Shown: positions 28,903 through 36,450 of the stretch, piece by piece
Numbering within the stretch: the stretch's first letter is position 1
How the letters are laid out: the number at the start of each line of letters is the position of its first letter
Assembly: GCA_016929055.1 (NCBI GenBank)
Contig: JAFGJN010000165.1
Coordinates: 1-38,663 of the forward strand
DNA from: Candidatus Zhuqueibacterota bacterium
GTDB lineage: Bacteria > Zhuqueibacterota > Zhuqueibacteria > Residuimicrobiales > Oceaniaggregativiventaceae
Length of the DNA stretch: 38,663 bases
Direction of reading: 5' to 3'
Position numbers and translations under genes: made by a program
The notes under the pieces: generated by a model
Seen by the model: the letters and a program-made list of their open reading frames with translations, nothing else
Databases searched by the model: none
Told to the model about the DNA's origin: nothing

Positions 28903-29934
28903 TCAGAATTGATTTTCTGCGGTTTCGGGCAAAAGCCAGTGAAAATCCCAGACCTCGCTGGTTTCCAATCCGGCAAATTCCCAGGTATCCCCTTCATTCG
29001 AACTGCGCCATACGCCATCACCCAGAGTGCCCGCATAGACCGTCTCGGGGTTATTCGGGTCGGTGGTGAGAGCGTGAATGGCCAGGTTGGTCAGCCCGTC
29101 GTTCACCGGTTTCCAGGATCGACCCAGGTCGCGGCTGCGATAGACGCCGCCGAGGTAGGTGCCGCAATAAAGGGTTTCAGGTTTTCCCGGCACAAAACTC
29201 AGGGCATAGACAGTCAGGTGTTTCAGACCGGTGGATGCGGATTGCCAGCTTTTTCCGTGATCGATCGAGACAAAGACACCATCATCTTCGGTGCCGGCAA
29301 CCAGGATAGAGCTGTTTTCCGGATGCTGCTGCAGGGTACGAATGCCCTTGCCGAGCAGACCGATCGGTTCCCATGACTGGCCGGCGTCAAGGCTGCGATG
29401 CACACCAGCTTCTGTGGCGCAAAAGAGGTGTTCGGGATTTTCTCTGTCGATGATTAGGGTTGGAGTAAAGGTGCTGATCAGACCGTGATTGCAGCCCGCC
29501 CAACTATTGCCGCCGTCGATACTTTTATACAGGCCGTAAGCGGTTGCTGTATAAAGTATCTGTGGATCGTGGGGATGGATGGCGGTTTTCAGACATTCGG
29601 TGATCTCCCATCCGGTGGAAATGCGCCAGGAGGCGCCGCTGTCCTGGGAAATCAATACACCGTTGCCGCAGGCCTGGCAAAGGAGGGTGTCGCCGTTGTC
29701 GAGGAGATGAGCGCTGACAGAAAAAAATTTGCCGTAGGGCCAGCCGAGGTGTTCCCAGCTTTTACCGCTATCGCGTGTGGCGAATAATCCCGCCGCCGGA
29801 TTTTTGATGCCGGGATGGTGATAATTTTTTGTAACGCGGGTTACAACATAGAGCGTTGGCGGTCCCGCCAACGCCTGGTTGCAGCAACCGGCGAGTACGA
29901 ATAACAGAATTCGAGTGATTTTTGATAAAGTCAT
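28903..29934 (-). CDS. Secreted BNR/sialidase-like beta-propeller (Ycf48/VPS10-like repeats)
   Basis: 343 aa; repeated 'S.D.G.SW' Asp-box motifs (FATRDSGKSWEHLG, LISQDSGASW, YKSIDGGNSW, HRSLDAGQSWE, FVSIDHGKSWQ, YRSRDLGRSWK, WRSSNEGDTWE). Confidence 0.88.
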   Translation of the reverse strand: MTLSKITRILLFVLAGCCNQALAGPPTLYVVTRVTKNYHHPGIKNPAAGLFATRDSGKSWEHLGWPYGKFFSVSAHLLDNGDTLLCQACGNGVLISQDSGASWRISTGWEITECLKTAIHPHDPQILYTATAYGLYKSIDGGNSWAGCNHGLISTFTPTLIIDRENPEHLFCATEAGVHRSLDAGQSWEPIGLLGKGIRTLQQHPENSSILVAGTEDDGVFVSIDHGKSWQSASTGLKHLTVYALSFVPGKPETLYCGTYLGGVYRSRDLGRSWKPVNDGLTNLAIHALTTDPNNPETVYAGTLGDGVWRSSNEGDTWEFAGLETSEVWDFHWLLPETAENQF

Positions 29935-29986
29935 CGGATTCCTCCACTTTGGTAGGGGGGTTGAGTCGATTAATTGTACAAGCGGT

Positions 29987-30991
29987 TCAGCGGCCGAGGT
30001 AGAGGTCGCGACCGGCTGTCAGCGCTTCCATTTTGCGATCGGCGATGCTGCGTTTGAGCATCCAGAAACCGCAGTCGGGGTGTACCCATTTGACCCGTCC
30101 CGGTCCGAGTGTTTTTTCTGCGATTTCGATGCGGCGGGCGACCTCGTCGGCGGTTTCGATGGGGTTCACCTTGATATCCACCACACCCAGGCCGATGGCG
30201 ATCGAGGTATCGATCTCTTTGAGCGCCTGCAGATCTTTGGCCGGTCGGTGCGCCATCTCGAGTATGACGTGATCGCAATGCAAAGAGTTGAGAAACGCGA
30301 CGAGTTGTCGCCATGTGCCTGCCTGAATTGTCTGCCCGCCATAGTTGCCAAAGCAGAGGTGTACAGCGCGTTCCGTGTCTATGGCGTCAAGGACACGGTT
30401 CATAGCTTCTGCAGCCAAGGGAGCATCGGCCGGGTTGCCGGGGATGTTGGCTTCATCCACCTGGACGCAAGCGCAGGGCAAATTGTGGGCCTGTGCGGCG
30501 AGCACATCGCTGAGCGCCATTAGCAGAGCTTTGAAATCGTTGTAATAATGATCGACAAGGGTGCGGGCCAGCATATAGGGGCTGGTCAGGGTGAATTTGA
30601 AATCAGTGCCGGCGACATCGGCGGCGCGCTCGCAGTCGGCGAGCAAATTCAACCGCCCCTCGCCGAGCAGGCTCTCGACCACAGCAGCGGGTTTGCGGCG
30701 AAAACGCATGGGATCGGCGGCGCGAAACTCCTCGGTTTCGCTGCGTCCGACTTGCGATCGAACGCCCTGCATGGCGCCGACAAAATAGTCGATCATGCCA
30801 TTGGTATCGGGGTGGTTGATGTCGAACCGGTAGAGCTCGCCGTCGGTGGGCAGGTCGATTCCGGCTTGGCGCTGAATGTCGAAAACCACACGCGTGGCAT
30901 CCACCAACGTCTGCTCGCTCGGAAAGGCGGCGAGCCACTCTGGTACCGGATAGGAACCGACCGTGGTGGTCTGTATTGCAGGGTGATGCAT
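29987..30991 (-). CDS. Cobalamin-independent methionine synthase-like (MetE C-terminal domain family) protein
   Basis: ORF 29987..31081; internal start MHHPAIQTTTVGSYPVPEWL at 30991 with GAGG upstream. Zn-ligand-like HLCFGNYG, LEMAHRP, HPDCGFWML; QVDEANIP. Confidence 0.85.
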   Translation of the reverse strand: MHHPAIQTTTVGSYPVPEWLAAFPSEQTLVDATRVVFDIQRQAGIDLPTDGELYRFDINHPDTNGMIDYFVGAMQGVRSQVGRSETEEFRAADPMRFRRKPAAVVESLLGEGRLNLLADCERAADVAGTDFKFTLTSPYMLARTLVDHYYNDFKALLMALSDVLAAQAHNLPCACVQVDEANIPGNPADAPLAAEAMNRVLDAIDTERAVHLCFGNYGGQTIQAGTWRQLVAFLNSLHCDHVILEMAHRPAKDLQALKEIDTSIAIGLGVVDIKVNPIETADEVARRIEIAEKTLGPGRVKWVHPDCGFWMLKRSIADRKMEALTAGRDLYLGR

Positions 30992-31016
30992 TTCAAACTC
31001 CTCGTAGTTAGAATAA

Positions 31017-31883
31017 TCAAAGCGGTTGCGGCTCAAAGCCGTGCAGGGCCAAAGCGATCGAGCCCAGCAAAGCGGTTTCATATCCCAGCCGGCTCAACCG
31101 CACCTGCGGGGTCGGAACGATTTTCAAATTGTCGGCCATGACTTTTCTGGCTTGATCGATAAATTGATTGCCGCCGCCGACCGCGACACCGCCGCCAAGG
31201 ACGATGATATCCGGTAGACAGATGGCAGCGATATTGCGCAGCCCCTGACCGAGGTTATAGGCCACCTCTTGCCATTCGTCCGGATGCAGGTTTTCGGCGG
31301 GTTTGCCATAGATGCGGCGGATGCCATTGCCGGAAACCAGCGCTTCCAGACAGCCCTGGGCGCCGCATTCGCATTCCACCCGTTCGGGATAACGGCAGCG
31401 ATAAGGGATGCTCTGATGTCCGACTTCGGGATGACCGCTTTTCATGCCGCGGTAGATGCGGCCGTCGAGTAGAAAACCGCCGCCGATTCCCGTGCTGACG
31501 GTCATGTAGAGAAACCGTTCGGCGTTTTCATCGCCAAAGGTGAATTCTCCAAGGGCGGCGGCGTTGGTATCGACATCGACGAAAAAGGGGCAATGCCAGC
31601 GCTCTTCCATGATCGCTTTCAGCGGCACATCGCGCCATTGGGGTTGATGCAACGGCGAGACTACCCCTGCTTCCCAGTCGAGGGGGCCACCGATCGCCGC
31701 CCCCATACCGATCAAAGGGCCCTCCCCAGCTACCTTTGCAATCATGTCGTGCAGCAGCTCGATTCCCTCATCCAGATCGTGCGGTGTGGAGTGTTTGACT
31801 CGGGCGATGATTTTCCCCTTTTCGTCTGCAGCCGCAACAAGAAATTTGCTGCCCCCTATATCGAGTCCGACACAAAACGCCAT
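31017..31883 (-). CDS. ROK-family sugar kinase/glucokinase-like protein
   Basis: Start MAFCVGLDIGGSKFLVAA at 31883; GIGGGFLLDGRIYRGMKSGHPEVGHQSI, CECGAQGCLEALVSG (ROK Zn motif). Confidence 0.92.
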   Translation of the reverse strand: MAFCVGLDIGGSKFLVAAADEKGKIIARVKHSTPHDLDEGIELLHDMIAKVAGEGPLIGMGAAIGGPLDWEAGVVSPLHQPQWRDVPLKAIMEERWHCPFFVDVDTNAAALGEFTFGDENAERFLYMTVSTGIGGGFLLDGRIYRGMKSGHPEVGHQSIPYRCRYPERVECECGAQGCLEALVSGNGIRRIYGKPAENLHPDEWQEVAYNLGQGLRNIAAICLPDIIVLGGGVAVGGGNQFIDQARKVMADNLKIVPTPQVRLSRLGYETALLGSIALALHGFEPQPL

Positions 31884-31961
31884 TCGCCTCTCCATTTTTT
31901 CGCTGTCAGCCGAGATCATCCGTCGCTTGATCAATCGAATTCGCCTGGGACCCGAATTCGA

Positions 31962-31973
31962 CAGAACGTTCTG
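31962..31973. promoter_or_regulatory. Candidate operator palindrome upstream of the ROK operon
   Basis: CAGAACGTTCTG perfect palindrome flanked by GAATTCG repeats, about 80 bp upstream of the ROK start. Confidence 0.35.
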
Positions 31974-32249
31974 AATTCGCGTATCAAACGACAATTTAAT
32001 GAATATAAAAAAATTCCGCTTTTCCCCAAGGGTTTTTCCTGCCCAACAACCGTGCGCAGGGAATTCCGGTCTTGATTATCAGAATAGAGTTGCTATATTA
32101 ACAAAACAATCGATATCATTTCTATCCAAAGGGATCTTTTAAGCTTGATTTTCCTAGTAAAGAGTAGAAATTTTCAATAAACAACATAATTGCAGATGTG
32201 GTTTTTGATCAGTGTAAAGGGTCGCTGTTTTTACAGTAATTAGAGTTCT

Positions 32250-32272
32250 TGGTGTCCCATTCAGGGACACCA
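32250..32272. repeat. GTGTCCCA-family hairpin, copy at 32.25 kb
   Basis: TGGTGTCCC-ATTCA-GGGACACCA, perfect 9-bp arms, in the divergent intergenic region. Confidence 0.85.
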
Positions 32273-32333
32273 GTGAGTCGATAGAGCGTTTTTTGCACAG
32301 GTGTGCAGATGTTTGAAAAACAAGAGGAGAATC

Positions 32334-33536
32334 ATGGCTTTTAAGAACCGCGATCATTACCAACGTGCCCTTGAAGTCATACCCTGGGCGACTCAAACCA
32401 ACGCCAAACGGTTGTTGCCGGGATGCTGCGAGTCCATGCCCCCATTTATCAAACGAGCCGATGGATGTCGAATGTGGGATCTCGATGATTGCGAATACAT
32501 CGATTTTCGTGCTTCACTGGGGCCGATCATTCTTGGCTATCGTCATCCGGCGGTGGAACAGGCGGTACGAGACCAGATGGAAAATGGTGTTCTGTTCAGC
32601 ATGGCGAGTCCTCTGGAACTGGAAGCCACAGAAGCGGTCATGCAGAACGTCCCCTGGCTGGAACAGGTGCGTTTTATGAAAACCGGTGCCGACGCCTGTA
32701 CCTGCTGCGTGCGCCTGGCGCGGGCTTTTACCGGGCGCGACCGAATCGTTTCGATCGGCTATCACGGATACCACGACTGGTTCGCTTTTCAGTGGCCGAA
32801 CAATGGTGTGCCGGCTGAGTTGAAAAAATTTGTCTACGATATCCCCTATGGCGATAGTCGAGAGGCGGAGCATATTTTTGTAAAGCATGGAGACAAAATA
32901 GCCGCCGTCATCACCGAGCCTTATGATTGGCAAGAGATCCCCGGAGAAGAGTTTATCAAGACCTTGCGCGCCTTGTGCGACCGTCACGGCTCCTTGTTGA
33001 TCTTTGACGAAATACTCACCGGATTTCGTCTGGCACGCGGTGGCGCTCAGGAATACTATGGCGTAACTCCCGATCTCTCTGCATTTGCCAAAGCCATGGC
33101 CAATGGCTATCCGCTTTCCGCCTATGCCGGAAAGAAACGCTATATGCAGCAGCTGGAAAAAACGATCCTCACCACCACGTATGCCGGCGAAACGCTTTCT
33201 TTGGCGGCCTGTATTGCGGTTATGAAGGTCATGCAAAATGAACCTGTACATGACCATATTGTCGCAATGGGACAGCGTCTGAAAGACGGGATGGACGAAA
33301 TCATCAGCGAAATTGGCATACCGGCTCATACCGGCGGTGTGGCACAGATGCCGCTCTTTCGATTCGATTTTGACGATGCCAGTAAAAATATGCTGTGGCA
33401 CGATCAATTGTTCAGCAAACTCTACAGCCGCGGTGTTTTTGCCAACGATCGCTGGATCATCATGTATGCCCATCAAGCTGCGGATATCGACTATACGCTG
33501 GAACAAATTCGCCTTTCGATCAGGGAGCTGTGCTGA
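32334..33536 (+). CDS. Class-III PLP aminotransferase (glutamate-1-semialdehyde aminomutase-like)
   Basis: Start MAFKNRDHYQRALEVIPWATQTNAKRLLPG at 32334 after AGAGGAGA; IFDEILTGFRLARGGAQEYYGVTPDLSAFAKAMANGYPLSAYAGKK (PLP Lys), TTTYAGETLSLAA. Confidence 0.9.
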   Translation: MAFKNRDHYQRALEVIPWATQTNAKRLLPGCCESMPPFIKRADGCRMWDLDDCEYIDFRASLGPIILGYRHPAVEQAVRDQMENGVLFSMASPLELEATEAVMQNVPWLEQVRFMKTGADACTCCVRLARAFTGRDRIVSIGYHGYHDWFAFQWPNNGVPAELKKFVYDIPYGDSREAEHIFVKHGDKIAAVITEPYDWQEIPGEEFIKTLRALCDRHGSLLIFDEILTGFRLARGGAQEYYGVTPDLSAFAKAMANGYPLSAYAGKKRYMQQLEKTILTTTYAGETLSLAACIAVMKVMQNEPVHDHIVAMGQRLKDGMDEIISEIGIPAHTGGVAQMPLFRFDFDDASKNMLWHDQLFSKLYSRGVFANDRWIIMYAHQAADIDYTLEQIRLSIRELC

Positions 33537-33551
33537 CACTACGCGACCATT

Positions 33552-33645
33552 GCACAAAACAACTGGTGGTGCAGAGCAACTGCTGCAAATCGCATAAAAT
33601 TATAAAAATACTTTTTGCTGGATTCTATCAAGACAGAATCCAGGG
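33552..33645 (+). repeat. Dispersed intergenic element, copy 3 (5'-truncated)
   Basis: GCACAAAACAACTGGTGG...AACTGCTGCAAAT...AAATTATAAAAATACTTTTTGCTGGATTCTATCAAGACAGAATCCAG, alignable to the 3' part of copy 2; ends in the 9-bp hairpin CTGGATTCT/AGAATCCAG (33618-33643). Confidence 0.75.
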
Positions 33646-33663
33646 AATTTATTTAGGACAGGA

Positions 33664-35298
33664 ATGATGCAAACCAGCAACGCAATGATTCGCTATATTG
33701 ATTGTCATACGACAATCGGTGCCCTGGCTCAAAGGGATCCGCTGCAGAAATGGAGCGCCGAACATGTACTGGAGATGATGGAGCGCTGCCACATCGATGC
33801 GGCTCTGGTCACGTCTTCTCTTGCCGTCATCAATCCCGATGTCGGCAATCCGCAAATCTCTGAAATTTGTTCGGAACACCCTCGTTTTCTTCCATGTTGG
33901 TCAGGTTTGCCGCATCATACCGGCGAGGTGGCGCCACCGGAGCAATTTGTCGCCGAGATGGAGGCTGCCGGGGTAAGAGCGCTCAAGCTCTATCCCAAAA
34001 GCCACTGCTATGCGGTCGATGGAGCCACCCTTGGCGGTTTGCTGGGTGTGCTGGCAGAAGCCGGTATTTTGATGATTTTCGATGCCGGACATTATCCCGA
34101 TGCTATGCAGATCAGCTGGTCCGAGTTGGCGTGGGTGTGCGACTCTTTTCCCCATCTTGCCATTCTGCTTCACGGCGTGCGCTGGGAATCCACACGGATA
34201 TTAACCCCGCTGATGGATCGCTTTGCCAATCTGCACATTGAATTTTCAAATTACCAGGGCAACCGCATGCTCGAGTTTTATGCCGGACGAGTCGGTGCGG
34301 AACGGGTGCTTTTCGGTTCTGAATCGCCGCTCAAGAGTCCGGGTGCGGCGCGTTCTTATGTGGACTATGCCGATCTGACTCTGGCAGAGCGACAAAAGAT
34401 CGCTGGCGGCAATCTGTTGCGGCTGCTCGGAGAGGAAACAGCCAAAGCCGTTGATACTTCAAAACCGGCTGCTGATGCGATAATGGAAAAAGCTTTGCAG
34501 GGTCGACCGATCGAGGAACTGGAGGTGATCGATGCTCATGCTCATATCGTGCAAAAGGGGGGACGTGGAGCGGCGATGGTGGCGATGAACGCCGCGGATG
34601 CGACGGCAGTCGTCGAACGCAACCGCCGGATTGGCGTCGCCCGTACCTGCGTCAGCGCCTGGACCGCCATCTGGGCTGATCACGAACTGGGCAACCGCGA
34701 TACCTTGCAGGCAATGCACGATTTTCCCGAAGAAATCGTCGGTTATGCCGCCATCCATCCGCTCTATGTCGCGGATTGGCAAAAAACACTGAAATACTAT
34801 TACGAGGAATGCGGCTTTACCGGTATCAAACCCTACTATCCCCGGTGGCGAATTCCCTATAACGATCCGTTGTTTGATCCGTGGTACGCTTATGGAAACC
34901 GCCATAGGCTCTATTGTCTGCTGCACTATTCGGATAATTTTATGGCCGAGGTGCGGGATTTGGCGGCACGCTATCCAGAGATCAGTTTTCTCCTGGCCCA
35001 TTCCGGCACCAGCTGGCAGGTGGCGCGCAGCCATACAGCTCTGGCAAAAGAATTTGGCAATGTTTATCTCGAGCTCACCTTTACATCGGTGCTCGAGGGT
35101 GTGATTGAATACATGGTGAACACGGTGGGGTCGGAACGGGTTTTATACGGTTCCGACGCGCCGATGCGCGATCCCTTTCCGCAATTCGGCTGGGTGGCTT
35201 TTGCCGATATTTCGCAAGAGGACAAGTACAATATATTGGGCCGCAACATGGCGCGCATTTTGGCGCGGGTAAATTTGCCCCGGCCGGCTCAGCCCTGA
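33664..35298 (+). CDS. Tandem amidohydrolase_2-type TIM-barrel protein (two fused domains)
   Basis: 544 aa; domain 1 begins RYIDCHTTIG and ends ERVLFGSESPLKSPGAARSYVDYADLTLAERQKIAGGNLLRLLG; domain 2 begins EVIDAHAHI and ends ERVLYGSDAPMRDPFPQFGWVAFADISQEDKYNILGRNMARIL. Confidence 0.88.
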   Translation: MMQTSNAMIRYIDCHTTIGALAQRDPLQKWSAEHVLEMMERCHIDAALVTSSLAVINPDVGNPQISEICSEHPRFLPCWSGLPHHTGEVAPPEQFVAEMEAAGVRALKLYPKSHCYAVDGATLGGLLGVLAEAGILMIFDAGHYPDAMQISWSELAWVCDSFPHLAILLHGVRWESTRILTPLMDRFANLHIEFSNYQGNRMLEFYAGRVGAERVLFGSESPLKSPGAARSYVDYADLTLAERQKIAGGNLLRLLGEETAKAVDTSKPAADAIMEKALQGRPIEELEVIDAHAHIVQKGGRGAAMVAMNAADATAVVERNRRIGVARTCVSAWTAIWADHELGNRDTLQAMHDFPEEIVGYAAIHPLYVADWQKTLKYYYEECGFTGIKPYYPRWRIPYNDPLFDPWYAYGNRHRLYCLLHYSDNFMAEVRDLAARYPEISFLLAHSGTSWQVARSHTALAKEFGNVYLELTFTSVLEGVIEYMVNTVGSERVLYGSDAPMRDPFPQFGWVAFADISQEDKYNILGRNMARILARVNLPRPAQP

Positions 35299-36368
35299 TG
35301 CCGCTTCCGCCAGTCGGCTGCCCGATCGAACAGTTCTTCAGAGCTCAATCCGGCTTGGGCATAAAGCGCAAACAGGTTTTCGTCCGGCGTTTCCGGCGGG
35401 ACAGTATGAGAAGCGGCGAGGATATAGCCGCCGCCATCGGCGGCTAGGGTTTCGATCAGGCGAGAGGTTTCCCGGCGCACCTCATTCGGAGTGCCGTTGG
35501 GCAACAGTCCCTGGGTGTCGACACCGCCCATAAAAGTGAGATGACGGCCAAAATCGCGTTTCAGGCGTTCGGGTTCCATGCCCGGGCAGTTGCTCTGAAT
35601 GGGGTTGAGCACATCGACCCCAATCTCGATGAGATCGGGAATAATATCGGCGATAGCCCCACAACTGTGATAGGCTACCGGAAGGTTGTGGTTTTTACCG
35701 ACAGCGGTCACCCGCTCTAGGTGGGGTTTAATCGATCGACGCCAGACTGCAGGACTCATCATCATCGACTGCTGCGACGCCACATCGTCTCCGGTCCATA
35801 ACCAGTCGAGCGGAAAACGTTGGCACGCATCTTTTGCCAGTCGGACGCTGAAATCACCGCAGCGGGCGAGAAGATCGTCCCCTTCGGTTAGCAGATCCAG
35901 CAAAGCGTTTTCCATGCCTCGTAACCGGCAGGACATTTCAAATACGCAAGGCGAAACATCACAACCGATAAAAAAGTCTTTAGCGGCCGCGACGACCGGC
36001 TCCATCTGCCGCAACAGCGATTCGCTTTCGCCGGTCGGAAATCGATATGCATCGATCACTTCCGGTGCGGCATCGAGCAGAGGGTAATGAACGATCTGGT
36101 TGAACGCCCCTTGCTTTTCCCAGACGATTCCCCAGGCGTCGCGATGGCCCTCGCCGTCACGGTCATGGACAATACCTTCCATGGCATAGTTGTTGTTGAC
36201 CCAGGCCTGTTTGACGTCGTTGCCCATCACGTCGGGCACCACCGCAGGCGGAACACCGAGTAGATCGGCTAAATGCCGAGTTGTTTGCGGTTGAAACCAC
36301 ATGTAAATCGGAATCCGGTCGGTGGGCTTTCGCTCTAATGCCGCCTGCACACGTTCCTTGCTGGTCAT
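35289..36368 (-). CDS. Uroporphyrinogen decarboxylase (URO-D) family protein, corrinoid-methyltransferase-like branch
   Basis: Start MTSKERVQAALERKPTDRIPIYMWFQ at 36368 with GGAG upstream; LPVAYHSCGAIADIIPDLIEIGVDVLNPIQ, FMGGVDTQGLLPNGTPNEVRRET. Confidence 0.88.
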   Translation of the reverse strand: MTSKERVQAALERKPTDRIPIYMWFQPQTTRHLADLLGVPPAVVPDVMGNDVKQAWVNNNYAMEGIVHDRDGEGHRDAWGIVWEKQGAFNQIVHYPLLDAAPEVIDAYRFPTGESESLLRQMEPVVAAAKDFFIGCDVSPCVFEMSCRLRGMENALLDLLTEGDDLLARCGDFSVRLAKDACQRFPLDWLWTGDDVASQQSMMMSPAVWRRSIKPHLERVTAVGKNHNLPVAYHSCGAIADIIPDLIEIGVDVLNPIQSNCPGMEPERLKRDFGRHLTFMGGVDTQGLLPNGTPNEVRRETSRLIETLAADGGGYILAASHTVPPETPDENLFALYAQAGLSSEELFDRAADWRKRHQG

Positions 36369-36450
36369 GTTTGCTCCAAAATTAGTCTGTTTGAGATTTA
36401 AGTATACGAATCTTTCCCCTCCGATTCCAGAAAAACTTTGGGAGATCGCC

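Noticed and set aside
32514-33557. 347-aa minus-strand ORF antisense to the aminotransferase
   Set aside because: The plus strand carries the class-III aminotransferase motifs and a good RBS; the antisense product has no recognisable domain.
36322-36450. Upstream start of the SSS transporter ORF (and the similar extended starts at 17384, 18024, 31081, 31994, 36452 and 32301)
   Set aside because: Extensions overlap divergent genes or lack an RBS; internal Met codons with Shine-Dalgarno-like sequence give typical family N-termini.
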